Source: JACVRN01 sp036403815 (lineage in GTDB: Bacteria > Acidobacteriota > Blastocatellia > Pyrinomonadales > Pyrinomonadaceae). Taken from it: DNA of 64,000 nt. Below, one piece after another: positions 8,427-17,019 of this stretch; position 1 is the stretch's first letter, and each line of letters begins with the position of its first letter. The position numbers and the translations under genes were made by a program. Under the pieces are notes generated by a model. It was given only the letters and a program-made list of their open reading frames with translations, ran no database searches and was not told where the DNA came from. Location: contig DASWQH010000023.1 of the NCBI GenBank assembly GCA_036403815.1, positions 106,950-170,949 of the forward strand, in the 5' to 3' direction.

Positions 8427-8499
8427 AGGTGACGGGTGTCAGGTGTCAGGTTTCGGTGAAGACAAAACCGAAACCCGGCACCTGATACCCGTCACCCAT
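8427..8499. repeat. Heptamer-armed hairpin (GGGTGTC/AGGTGTC units)
   Basis: Left arm 8427-8456 consists of GTGACGG GTGTCAG GTGTCAG GTTTCGG. Right arm 8466-8499 is its imperfect reverse complement. It is the same unit family as 3101-3195 and fills the gap between the protease and the aldehyde dehydrogenase. Confidence 0.8.
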
Positions 8500-8504
8500 T
8501 TTTT

Positions 8505-10082
8505 ATGGCACAAGCAACAAAAGCTCTCAGCAAGAATGGTCGAAAGCAGCAGGCTCGCAGCGCGCGCTCGAAGGCCAGTGCAGCAACTAAGACTTATTAC
8601 AACTACATAGCAGGCTCGTGGGTTAAGTCAGCTTCGGGCGAGACGTTCGAGAATCTCAATCCGGCTGATACGCGTGATTGCGTGGGGCGCTTTCCGCTCT
8701 CGACCGAAGAGGACGTGAACAGCGCGGTTGACGCTGCGCGCGAGGCTCTCGATGGCTGGCGGAAAATGCCCGCTCCCAGACGAGCCGAAATCCTCTTCCG
8801 GCTGGGCGAGATTCTCATACGCAACAAGGAGCGTTATACGCTGGATATGACGCGCGAGATGGGAAAGGTCTTGAAGGAAGCGGGCGGTGATGTGCAGGAG
8901 GCTATTGACTGCACGTATTACACTGCGGGCGAGGGGCGCAGGCTTCACGGCTTCACCACGCCTGCGGAGATGCCCGACAAGTTCGCCATGTGCGTGCGCC
9001 AGCCCGTTGGATTGTGCGGGCTGATTACGCCCTGGAATTTCCCCATGGCGATTCCGTCCTGGAAACTCATCCCGGCGCTCATCTGCGGCAACACGGTCGT
9101 TATCAAGCCAGCGGAAGACACTCCGCTCTCTACTTATAATCTGGTTAAGGCTTGTGAAGAGGCGGGCGTTCCGCCGGGCGTAGTCAATCTGGTTACCGGT
9201 TATGGCGAGCCTGCCGGTAAGGCTATAACACATCACGAGGCGCTAAGGCTGATCTCCTTCACCGGCTCTACGGAGACGGGGCGGCAGGTCGCTATAGCCT
9301 GCGCCGAGAGAAACGCCATCTGCTCTCTGGAGATGGGCGGCAAGAACGTCATCATCGTGATGGATGATGCTGACATAGACCTCGCGGTCGAAGGCGCTAT
9401 CTGGGGAGCGTTCGGCACATCGGGTCAGCGCTGCACGGCCTCTTCACGCCTGGTTGTTCACAAGAAGGTCTACAAGCAGTTTACGAAGAAGCTGGTCGAG
9501 CAGGCAGAGAGACTTCGCGTCGGAGACGGCGCGAGATTAGATACGGACGTGGGGCCTGTGATTAACGCCGATGCTGTACGCAAGATTATGGGCTACATCG
9601 AAATCGGCGAGCGCGAAGACGGCGCAACGCTCTCCTGCGGCGGAAAGCGTTTGACGGGAGGCCGCTATGATTACGGCTACTTCATAGAGCCGACCGTCTT
9701 CGCGGACGTTGCGCCCGACATGCGAATCGCACAGGAAGAGATTTTTGGCCCCGTCACGGCTGTCATACCAACCAATTCTCTTGAGAGCGCGATTGAGATT
9801 GCAAACGGAGTGCGCTACGGATTGTCTGCGGCTATCTATACAAGCGATGTCAATCGAGCGTTCCACGCTATGAACGAGATGTACACAGGCATCTTCTACG
9901 TCAACGCTTCGACCATAGGCGCTGAAGTGCATCTTCCCTTTGGCGGAACAAAGGCCACTGGCAACGGCCACCGAGAGGCTGGAACGCAGGTGCTAGATAT
10001 TTTTTCCGAATGGAAATCAATCTACGTTGACTACAGCGGCAAACTTCAACGAGCACAGATTGACGCAATCGAGCCGCAATGA
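8505..10082 (+). CDS. NAD(P)-dependent aldehyde dehydrogenase
   Basis: A 525-residue ALDH-superfamily enzyme that oxidises an aldehyde to a carboxylate. Catalytic features are all present: oxyanion Asn178 in TPWNFP, cofactor Lys201 in VVIKPAED, general base Glu276 in SLEMGGKN and nucleophile Cys310 in SGQRCTAS. The C-terminal half has the conserved EEIFGPV and LPFGG motifs. The first 30 residues are basic and Ala/Ser-rich, longer than usual and probably disordered. Alpha-ketoglutaric semialdehyde or aminoadipic semialdehyde dehydrogenase subgroups are possible, but the substrate cannot be fixed by eye. It may be cotranscribed with ald downstream (104-bp gap). Confidence 0.9.
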   Translation: MAQATKALSKNGRKQQARSARSKASAATKTYYNYIAGSWVKSASGETFENLNPADTRDCVGRFPLSTEEDVNSAVDAAREALDGWRKMPAPRRAEILFRLGEILIRNKERYTLDMTREMGKVLKEAGGDVQEAIDCTYYTAGEGRRLHGFTTPAEMPDKFAMCVRQPVGLCGLITPWNFPMAIPSWKLIPALICGNTVVIKPAEDTPLSTYNLVKACEEAGVPPGVVNLVTGYGEPAGKAITHHEALRLISFTGSTETGRQVAIACAERNAICSLEMGGKNVIIVMDDADIDLAVEGAIWGAFGTSGQRCTASSRLVVHKKVYKQFTKKLVEQAERLRVGDGARLDTDVGPVINADAVRKIMGYIEIGEREDGATLSCGGKRLTGGRYDYGYFIEPTVFADVAPDMRIAQEEIFGPVTAVIPTNSLESAIEIANGVRYGLSAAIYTSDVNRAFHAMNEMYTGIFYVNASTIGAEVHLPFGGTKATGNGHREAGTQVLDIFSEWKSIYVDYSGKLQRAQIDAIEPQ

Positions 10083-10085
10083 TAG

Positions 10086-10145
10086 AAGAGGTCGCTGGTT
10101 TGGAGGCTGGAGGTCATCTAAGACCTCTGGCCTTAAAAATTTTTA
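10086..10145. repeat. Degenerate hairpin, GGAGGTC-type units
   Basis: GAGGTC and GGAGGCTGGAGGTC on the left pair with AGACCTCTGGCC on the right, followed by TTAAAAATTTTTAGG. It resembles the heptamer-armed hairpins but is more decayed. It could work as a terminator after the aldehyde dehydrogenase. Confidence 0.45.
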
Positions 10146-10186
10146 GGATGCTGGATATTCAAATTTGAGACTGGGGAGCGTGAACA

Positions 10187-11335
10187 GTGATCGTCGGACT
10201 ACCGAAGGAGATCAAAGATAACGAGTATCGCGTTGGACTGACGCCTGCGGGCGTGCGTGCATTGACGGATGCGAGTCACAAGGTCGTCGTCGAGCGCAAC
10301 GCAGGCGAAGGCTCCGGCTTCGGGGATGAATTGTACGAGCGTGCGGGCGCACAGATTCTAGAAACGGCTGATGACGTGTGGGGTCAGGGCGAGATGATTG
10401 TGAAAGTGAAAGAGCCGATTAAGCCCGAATACCCGCGCATGCGCGAGGGACAACTGCTCTTTACCTATCTTCATCTTGCGCCGGATGTGGAGCTGACAAA
10501 GCAACTGCTCGAACACAAAGTCACAGGCATCGCTTACGAGACGATTACGGACAATCGCGGAACGCTGCCGCTTCTGACTCCTATGTCGGAAGTCGCGGGG
10601 CGCATGGCGGTGCAGGTCGGTTCCCACTATCTTGAGAAGATGTCGGGGGGGCGCGGCATTCTTCTGGGCGGCGTGCCGGGAGTGCCTGCGGCGCGCGTAG
10701 TTATATTGGGCGGCGGTGTCGTCGGCACAAACTCTGCCAAGATAGCCGTCGGCATGGGCGCGTACGTCACTATCATTGACAGGAATCTTGATCGCCTGCG
10801 CGAGCTGGACGACATCTTTCTATCAAAGATTTCCACGCTCGCATCCTCCGCTTACATGATTCACGATGCCATCTCGCAGGCCGATTTAATCATCGGCGCG
10901 GTGCTGGTTCCCGGCGCGGCGGCTCCGAAACTCGTGACACGAAACATGCTCAAGGACGTGCCGAACGGCTCGGTCATCGTAGACGTGGCGGTGGATCAGG
11001 GCGGCTGCATTGAGACGACGCACGCTACAACGCACAGTGACCCGACCTATTACGTCGAAGGCGTGCTGCATTACTGCGTCGCCAACATGCCGGGCGCAGT
11101 GCCGCGCACTTCTACGTTTGCCTTGACGAACGCGACGCTGCCTTACGCTTTGAAGCTGGCGAATCGCGGCTTCCTTGCCGCCATCGAAAGCGACCCGCAT
11201 CTGAAAGAGGGAGTTAACACCTACGCCGGACATTGCACCTACGAAGCCGTGGCCGTAGATCAGGGGATTCCCTACATGCCGATTGACCAGATAATCGGCG
11301 CGAGCAAAACGGGCGCTGCGACGCCGAGCAAGTGA
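10187..11335 (+). CDS. ald: Alanine dehydrogenase
   Basis: A 382-residue protein matching L-alanine dehydrogenase, which interconverts alanine and pyruvate with NAD and ammonia. The N-terminus MIVGLPKEIKDNEYRVGLTP, the VKVKEPI and LFTYLHLA substrate-site segments, the Rossmann turn ILGGGVVGTNSAK and the late VDVAVDQGGCIET motif are all typical, and the length is normal. The start is GTG at 10187 with GGGGAG about 8 bp upstream. It supports nitrogen assimilation or alanine catabolism. A type A repeat element begins 28 bp after the stop. Confidence 0.93.
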   Translation: MIVGLPKEIKDNEYRVGLTPAGVRALTDASHKVVVERNAGEGSGFGDELYERAGAQILETADDVWGQGEMIVKVKEPIKPEYPRMREGQLLFTYLHLAPDVELTKQLLEHKVTGIAYETITDNRGTLPLLTPMSEVAGRMAVQVGSHYLEKMSGGRGILLGGVPGVPAARVVILGGGVVGTNSAKIAVGMGAYVTIIDRNLDRLRELDDIFLSKISTLASSAYMIHDAISQADLIIGAVLVPGAAAPKLVTRNMLKDVPNGSVIVDVAVDQGGCIETTHATTHSDPTYYVEGVLHYCVANMPGAVPRTSTFALTNATLPYALKLANRGFLAAIESDPHLKEGVNTYAGHCTYEAVAVDQGIPYMPIDQIIGASKTGAATPSK

Positions 11336-11363
11336 GCCAGGCCGAAGCGCCGCATTAAAGAAA

Positions 11364-11569
11364 CGTGAGGAATGACGTAAAAGATGATGGCTCCGTAGGA
11401 GCCGGATGTTTATAGTCCATTGCATGAAAAAAGAATCAAGCTCCGTAGGAGCGACATGTTCTACATCAATTACATGTTGCTCCTACGGAGCTTGATATTT
11501 TCTTGCCCGGATGAGCTATAAACATCCGGCTCCTACGGAGCCAGTGCATGTTGTCATCTGGAACTCGCG
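11364..11569. mobile_element. MITE-like nested palindrome, type A, copy 1
   Basis: The outer arms (GGCTCCGTAGGAGCC then GGATGTTTATAG, and their reverse complement ending at about 11543) enclose an inner hairpin AAGCTCCGTAGGAGCGACAT around 11440-11500. The right end (11553-11569) reads in reverse CGCGAGTTCCAGATGAC and matches the terminal motif CGTGAGTTCGACATAAG. The left end at 11364 (CGTGAGGAATGACGTAA) is more diverged. No target-site duplication is evident in this copy. Confidence 0.75.
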
Positions 11570-11604
11570 TTACCTTCGAGTGTGCCGGAGTTGCTGCTTT
11601 AACT

Positions 11605-11656
11605 GAAAACAAAAAGAGGCTGCTTCTTGTCCTCAAAAGGAAGCAGCCTCTTCGCT
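11605..11656 (-). terminator. Rho-independent terminator of the response-regulator gene
   Basis: A 12-bp perfect stem (AAGAGGCTGCTT at 11614-11625 with AAGCAGCCTCTT at 11641-11652) is followed, reading leftward, by TTTTGTTTTC. It lies 46 bp after the stop of the leftward response-regulator gene. Confidence 0.8.
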
Positions 11657-11701
11657 TTTCACTCCGGGAAGTAGAGCGAAATCAAATTCGGGTTAGAGCT
11701 T

Positions 11702-12154
11702 TCAAGCTGCTTTCAGCAGCAGGCGCGCAACGGAGCGTGTCAGCTCTTCCGGGCGCACAGGTTTCGAAAGATAAACGTCGGCGCGGTCTGCCTCTTCCTG
11801 CGAAGAGTCTGCGCGCTCGACGCCGCTCAAAAGTATGACCGGCAGTTGCGACATCTTCGGATGCCGACGCAGGAAACGGCACAGCTCATACCCGTTCAGG
11901 TGGGGCATAATCGCATCCGTTATCACAGCGTCAAGCCGGTTTGACAGCGCCGCCTTCATCGCTTCCAGTCCATCTGCGGCAGCGACCACGGTGTAACCGG
12001 CTCTTTGCAATATGACTTCCAGATAACGACGAATGGAGCGGTCATCTTCGACTAGCAAGATCGTACCGCGCGTGGAGCGCGGCTGTGTTACGGCAGGCGT
12101 CTGCGGCAGGCTGGGCTGGCTGTCCGAGCGGGAATTTTCGTTGGGCGTGATCAT
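11702..12154 (-). CDS. Single-domain response regulator (CheY-like receiver)
   Basis: A 150-residue protein. A 30-residue polar Ser/Pro/Gln-rich leader precedes one receiver domain. The acidic pocket is VEDD (36-38), the phospho-acceptor is Asp80 in VITDAIMP, the switch residue lies in ILLSG (110) and the conserved Lys is 131 in LSKP. There is no output domain, so it must act on another protein or as a phosphate relay. No kinase gene is adjacent. A rho-independent terminator follows it. Confidence 0.88.
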   Translation of the reverse strand: MITPNENSRSDSQPSLPQTPAVTQPRSTRGTILLVEDDRSIRRYLEVILQRAGYTVVAAADGLEAMKAALSNRLDAVITDAIMPHLNGYELCRFLRRHPKMSQLPVILLSGVERADSSQEEADRADVYLSKPVRPEELTRSVARLLLKAA

Positions 12155-12470
12155 CTATCTTCGTTCGACCTCACTCTTTCGCGACCCCTTTGGTGGCCGC
12201 GCTGTCTACTTAAATGGCAAGCCCTGTGCCTCATTCGTCAAAGCCTGTGAAGACGGCGTGCCGAAACGGCGTCAATAACAGCCCGGACGATGAGTAACCC
12301 TTTGCCGTTAAGCCACTTAGGAAATTCCCGCGCGCCTGTACGGAAAATTTTCGCGGCCTCCGTGTCTCTGAATGGACGGGCGTTTTGCCCTACGTCCTGC
12401 CATTTTGCTCAGCCAGGACGGGTCAATTTGAAGACCGCTTCGGTCAATCTGCGCCTTGTTACCCGACAAT
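12155..12470. other. Intergenic region between divergent genes, no gene seen
   Basis: The gap between the leftward response regulator and the rightward DUF512 gene (463 bp in all). I see short palindromic pieces but no coding frame with a plausible start and no repeat family member. It probably holds the promoters of both genes. Confidence 0.5.
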
Positions 12471-12499
12471 TCAACAATGAGGAGTGTTTCTGTTATACT
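12471..12499 (+). promoter_or_regulatory. Candidate sigma70 promoter for the DUF512 gene
   Basis: TCAACA (12471-12476) and TATACT (12494-12499) are separated by 17 bp, an acceptable -35/-10 pair. It lies about 120 bp upstream of the ATG at 12618. Read by eye only. Confidence 0.35.
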
Positions 12500-12617
12500 C
12501 AACCTTTTCGCCTGACTGCTGCTGAAACAGTCGCAGGCTACAGTGAGTAATAGCTTTGAATCTGGTGCTCTTTGAGCGCTCAAAAAAGATTCTGCTTTGA
12601 GAAAGTTTTTTTAAGAG

Positions 12618-13958
12618 ATGTACGAATTCGCAGTTGCTCCAGCCGTCACGCAGATCAGGCGGCGGGGAGTCGAAATCGCAGAGATCGAGCCAGAGAGTTT
12701 GGCCGCAGAGCTTGAGCTTGAGGCGGGCGACCGTATCATTAAAGTGAACGGTCGAGTTGTGCGCGACTATCTTGATTTCCGCTTTCACACGGGCGGCGAG
12801 ACAGAGCTTGTCATGGAGGTGCGCAAAGGAAACGGCGAGGATTGGGAGATAGAGATTGAGCGCGGCGAGGGCGAAGATTTCGGCATAGGCTTTGAGCAGA
12901 TAGCACCGCGCCAGTGTGCCAACGAATGCATCTTCTGCTTCTGCAAAGGCAATCCTGAAACCGCACGCTCCTCGCTCTTCGTGCGCGATGAAGACATACG
13001 CCTCTCGTTTCTTTACGGCAACTACACCACGCTGACCTCAATCACGGAAGACGAGATGACGCGAGTCATAGAGCAGCGCCTGACGCCGCAGTATGTCTCC
13101 GTACATGCGACCGATTTGGACGTGCGCGCTCATCTTCTGGGTGTGGATAGAAAACGCGCGGACATCAGGGCGAAGATGCGTGCGCTGCTTGACGCCGGAA
13201 TTGAGATTCACGCGCAGGTCGTGCTGTGTCCAGAGATTAACGATGGCGCAATCCTTGAGCGCACCCTTCAAGACCTGGCAGCGGAGTTCCCACGCATCAA
13301 GAGCGTGGCGATTGTCCCCTTGGGGCTAACCAGCTACAACAAGGACGAGCGCCTGACGGCAGTCACGCCGGAGTTCTGCCGCCGCACGATTCGCCAACTC
13401 AAACCCATCCAGAGAGAGTTGCGCCAGCGTCTTGGCACAACCTTCGCTTTTCTGGGCGATGAGATTTACCTGCGCGCTGGCCTAAGCGTTCCGGGTCGAA
13501 AGCACTACGGCGATTACCCGCAGATAGAAGACGGTATAGGGATGGTGCGCGCCTTCGAGAATGATTTCGTACGGCTTCGTCGCCGTCTCATGCGTCGCGC
13601 CGGGGAGTCGGATGTGCCGCGCGTTTCCGCAACAGTGATGACCGGGAAGCTATTTGCGCCGGTGTTGAAGAATCTGCTTGACGAGCTGAACCGAAGCTTC
13701 GGCACAAAGCTCGATGTGGTCGCGGTGGAGAATCGCTATTTCGGCGGAGATGTTTCCGTGGCGGGGCTTCTGACCGGCTCGGATTATGTAGCGGCACGCG
13801 AGCACATCAGCGGCGATTTTGTCATCATTCCTTCTGCGTCTGTGAAGAGCGATGAAAAAATTATGCTCGACGGGATGCGCTTTGAAGAGCTTGAGAATGA
13901 GCTGGGACTTCCGGTTCGTGCGCTCGATTTCGACTCGTTCGCTGAGCTGTTCGACTGA
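12618..13958 (+). CDS. DUF512 radical SAM protein with N-terminal PDZ-like domain
   Basis: A 446-residue protein. Residues about 10-80 form a PDZ-like domain (VEIAEIEPESLAAELELEAG then DRIIKVNGRVV). The radical SAM cluster site follows as Cys100-x3-Cys104-x2-Cys107 (RQCANECIFCFC), with an extra Cys109. The central barrel contains SVHATDLDVR and VVLCPEINDG, and the C-terminal DUF512 domain contains VMTGKLFAP and NRYFGGDVSVAGLLTG. This architecture matches the TIGR03279-type radical SAM family, whose reaction is unknown as far as I know. A short AAGAG precedes the ATG. Confidence 0.88.
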   Translation: MYEFAVAPAVTQIRRRGVEIAEIEPESLAAELELEAGDRIIKVNGRVVRDYLDFRFHTGGETELVMEVRKGNGEDWEIEIERGEGEDFGIGFEQIAPRQCANECIFCFCKGNPETARSSLFVRDEDIRLSFLYGNYTTLTSITEDEMTRVIEQRLTPQYVSVHATDLDVRAHLLGVDRKRADIRAKMRALLDAGIEIHAQVVLCPEINDGAILERTLQDLAAEFPRIKSVAIVPLGLTSYNKDERLTAVTPEFCRRTIRQLKPIQRELRQRLGTTFAFLGDEIYLRAGLSVPGRKHYGDYPQIEDGIGMVRAFENDFVRLRRRLMRRAGESDVPRVSATVMTGKLFAPVLKNLLDELNRSFGTKLDVVAVENRYFGGDVSVAGLLTGSDYVAAREHISGDFVIIPSASVKSDEKIMLDGMRFEELENELGLPVRALDFDSFAELFD

Positions 13959-13961
13959 AAG

Positions 13962-14065
13962 TTTCTAATCAGACTGTCCCGTCAGGGACGATTGATAATA
14001 GCCCAGCCATTTATGGCTGGGCTATTATCAATCGTCCCTACGGGACTTTGAACACAGCTTCTAAT
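13962..14065. repeat. Nested palindrome, type C, short copy
   Basis: GTCCCGTCAGGGAC, the linker GATTGATAATAGCCCA and the hairpin GCCATTTATGGC are followed by their reverse complement, making one long fold-back of about 72 bp. TTCTAAT occurs at both borders (about 13963 and 14059) and could be a target duplication. It fills the whole space between the convergent DUF512 and VWFA genes. The long copy is at 55627-55857. Confidence 0.8.
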
Positions 14066-14068
14066 TGC

Positions 14069-16234
14069 CTATTTGACTATCTCGAAGTCCGTCCATCCGG
14101 TCACGACGCGCTGCTTACTCTTAGCCAGAAGGTCTGTGACCGTAATCTGCAAGACGTAGTCGCCGGGAGTCAACTCCGCTCCTACCTGAAGGCTTCCGCC
14201 CGCTATCAATCTTTTCAAATCCGCCTGCTTGCTTGTATCAACGGGCGTGACCTTGCTTGTAAAGATCAGCTTGCCGTCGCGGAAGAGTCGCAGTTGAGTC
14301 GTAAGCTGAGGCTTGCCCGTTGATTTATCCGTCTGGGCGTTGTAGACCATGTAGCCATAGTCCAGAAGCATACCCTGCTTCAAACGTCTCACGGCAGGCC
14401 CAAAGCGCGGGTCGGATTCTGCTCCCGGTGAATTGTTTGTGCCCTGGTTTGCCTGCGCAGACGAGGCTGTATTCCCTGCGATGACTATACCTGATATAGC
14501 CAGATAACCTTTGTTGATGTCCGGGACGGAGATGACCTGATTGGCCGAGCCTGTCTTCTGTGATGCTGCGTCGCGCACGGCGATGCGCAGTTGATATGTT
14601 CCGGGTACTTTGACCGGAACGTTCAGAGCATACGTTAAGCCGAACTGCGTGACGCTGCGATAGCCTTCAGCCGTCACACGTATCTCACGAGTCTCCGAAA
14701 CCTGATCTATAGCCCGCCCCTCGCCGTTGAAGATGACTGCGGCGATGTCTATCTGAGCCGAGCGCCACCCCTGAGCTTCTTCCGAAAACTTGAGATCGCT
14801 CGCATTAACGTAGACGAGCGAGCGCATGTACGAGCCTCTGGCCGCATCGTTATTGAAGAGCGATGTCATGCGTATATCAACGCCGCTTGCGCCGAAAGGA
14901 GAAGCGAGCGCGGCCATTAATTGTTGTTGAGGAGTGCGCGGCTGTTCGTTAACCTTCGGCTCGGCAACACCAAAAAAGCCTGTACGAGAGCGCACGCTTA
15001 AGCCAGGGCGTTTGATTTGGACTTTAAGATTATGAAAGCGTCGCTGTCCCGTCTTCGCATCGAAGGTGGACGCATCCGGGCGATAGCCTATGAGGTAATA
15101 GCCCTTCTGGTCTTCGAGCACGCGCTCTAATCCTTTGTTCAAATCATTATTGTCCTTGATAAAGATGCCGCCCGTCTCTTTCGCAAGGTAGTTCATCCCA
15201 TCCTGATCTTCAAAAAAGTTCTGGCGAGGGCTGCCGACTCCGGTCATGGCCGCGGCGGTTTGATTCGGCAGGCCAGCCGCAGGCTCAGCCGCCGTAAAAT
15301 TGAGCGGCTGCAAGCCACGCGCATCAATACTATAGAAGACGACGGACGAGCGATTAGCAAGATCTATCAATCGCTGCATGCGTTCTGTATTCGTGTCTAC
15401 GCCCGGCCCCACACGGTTGAAAAGTCGCAGGCTGTCTGTAAACAACACGATGGCTTTTCGTCCGGGGAGATTTTGAAAGCCGCGAACGATGTACATGAGA
15501 GCGCCAATCGTGTCTCTGACAGAATTCTCCTGCCGGTTCTCTTCTGACGTTCCTGCTTTGGATGCGTCAACACCTTCTGAACCTCCCGAATCCTCGCTCA
15601 AAGAGTTCTTAGGCTGGACGGCGCTCAAGCCGCCACGGCTTCTGGGAAACCAGCGTATGCGATCAACCGCCGCGTAGAGGATACGCTTGTCGCTTGTGAA
15701 CTGCTGTAGCACGCCTATGCCCGAACTGGTACGAACAATGGCGCTCAGGTCATTCTCCTGTATCTGTTCATCCAGATAATTCTTCAAAGTTCTTCTAACG
15801 TAATATGTGCTTTCCGCCGAGAGCGAAAGATCATCTACGACCAGCGCAATCGTGCGGCGCAATTGTTCAGGCTTGAGCAGGCGCGCAGGAGGAATGAGAT
15901 TCGCGCTCCTTTGCTCTGTGCTTGCAGTTGTATTTGTAGCAGGCTGTGAAGGCGAGCCGGACATGACGTTGATGTAAGAGAAGTTTGTGAGTTCCTGTTT
16001 CTTGCCGTCTTCCGTAACTTCAAAATCTTCCGGACGAAGGTCAGTCACGTAACGTCCGTTTTTGTCTGTGACGACGGCATCCACCTGAACCAGATTGGTG
16101 GTGATGCGCACAACTTCATCATCATAAGGCCCGTTCGCTTCCTGTTTCGCGGAAGGAGTCTGCCCGATAATCGTAGAGATGAGAGCGAACAGAAGAACAA
16201 CTGCAATCGAGAGGTGAAATCGTTTTATCATCAT
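14069..16234 (-). CDS. VWFA-related Acidobacterial domain protein, exported
   Basis: A 721-residue secreted protein with a signal peptide at residues 5-25 (FHLSIAVVLLFALISTIIGQ). The next part, RITTNLVQVDAVVTDKNGRY followed by DLRPEDFEVTEDGKKQEL, is the characteristic opening of the VWFA-related Acidobacterial domain (TIGR03436). The von Willebrand A fold carries a MIDAS-like site in VVDDLSLSAES, followed by GRKAIVLFTD. The C-terminal third is beta-rich and ends NLKV- and EITVTDL-type strands. Members are abundant in acidobacteria, and their ligand is unknown. The stop lies 4 bp from the type C repeat. Confidence 0.88.
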   Translation of the reverse strand: MMIKRFHLSIAVVLLFALISTIIGQTPSAKQEANGPYDDEVVRITTNLVQVDAVVTDKNGRYVTDLRPEDFEVTEDGKKQELTNFSYINVMSGSPSQPATNTTASTEQRSANLIPPARLLKPEQLRRTIALVVDDLSLSAESTYYVRRTLKNYLDEQIQENDLSAIVRTSSGIGVLQQFTSDKRILYAAVDRIRWFPRSRGGLSAVQPKNSLSEDSGGSEGVDASKAGTSEENRQENSVRDTIGALMYIVRGFQNLPGRKAIVLFTDSLRLFNRVGPGVDTNTERMQRLIDLANRSSVVFYSIDARGLQPLNFTAAEPAAGLPNQTAAAMTGVGSPRQNFFEDQDGMNYLAKETGGIFIKDNNDLNKGLERVLEDQKGYYLIGYRPDASTFDAKTGQRRFHNLKVQIKRPGLSVRSRTGFFGVAEPKVNEQPRTPQQQLMAALASPFGASGVDIRMTSLFNNDAARGSYMRSLVYVNASDLKFSEEAQGWRSAQIDIAAVIFNGEGRAIDQVSETREIRVTAEGYRSVTQFGLTYALNVPVKVPGTYQLRIAVRDAASQKTGSANQVISVPDINKGYLAISGIVIAGNTASSAQANQGTNNSPGAESDPRFGPAVRRLKQGMLLDYGYMVYNAQTDKSTGKPQLTTQLRLFRDGKLIFTSKVTPVDTSKQADLKRLIAGGSLQVGAELTPGDYVLQITVTDLLAKSKQRVVTGWTDFEIVK

Positions 16235-17019
16235 CGAAACTCCAAACGTAAAAAGCGTCCCGGCTCAAAAGGAGCGCGTCCCATTTGAAGAAGTCAATCT
16301 TCTTCAAGTGGATGATGCTACAAGCTCGCGCGACCTACTATTCTTCAAAGCACATTGCACGGACAGTTTTTCTGCTAGCTCAACTCTTTAAGGATTGACC
16401 GGGGCTTGAAAGAATCGCGGGCGAGCGATTTGTGAGCCAAGATTAAAGGCTAGAGAGCGGCGAGGTCAACCTTGACCGGAGCGACTCTTGCGCCGCAGAT
16501 AAGAACTGTTTCAGGTAAGACCGCTCTTGTAAATGAATCAATTTCCGCAGGACAGGGACTCTGAACGAAGGCCGCATTGTGCCTCTTCGAGCGGTGTGTA
16601 GAAAGGGGAGCAAAATGCTACTTTCATCCCTGCCTGTGGCTCAAGCAAAGGGGCGCTGGCTGGCGGGCAGGCCGAACAGGCTGAGGGGCTGGTATCTGCT
16701 GGATTCAGGTATTTGTATAATAATCCAAAAAAATCAATCCCCAGCCCCGAAAGTAATCTTCCGCCAATCCATAAGTGTAAACAAAAACTAAACTTCTCCC
16801 CTTTAACTGAAGATGGCACGAGGCTTGCTGTTTTTGACCTGAAGCAAATGCGTCCATTTTGCTGCTTTCTTACTTGATGTGTTCCACATCAAGCGTTCGA
16901 GACAACAGCTACATTCAAACCCTCTGGAACTTCTTCGAGCGATTCGGCTATACGTCCAAGGAGGAATCGCTCGCGTAGAATAGTTATTCAGCAGTCCACT
17001 TTGTATAAGGAGTCCACCC
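16235..17019. other. 785-bp divergent intergenic region with possible regulatory hairpin
   Basis: No convincing gene is present. A TATAAT box at 16716-16721 could be a -10 for the receptor gene, but its -35 is poor. A 9-bp stem with a 3-nt loop, CTTGATGTG-TTC-CACATCAAG, lies at 16873-16893, about 130 bp before the receptor start; it lacks a T-run, so an operator or leader structure is more likely than a terminator. A 58-codon frame from 16615 with a fair ribosome site is probably chance. Confidence 0.35.

Noticed and set aside
11364..11569. Possible CRISPR or attenuator structure because of repeated GCTCCGTAGGAGC units
   Set aside because: The repeats are inverted, not direct, with no spacers of uniform size; the same structure recurs elsewhere with terminal repeats, so a mobile palindrome is the better reading.
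16615..16791. 58-codon frame with a GGGGAG ribosome-like site in the VWFA/receptor gap
   Set aside because: The translation is low in hydrophobic periodicity, has no recognised motif and contains the TATAAT box; most likely chance.
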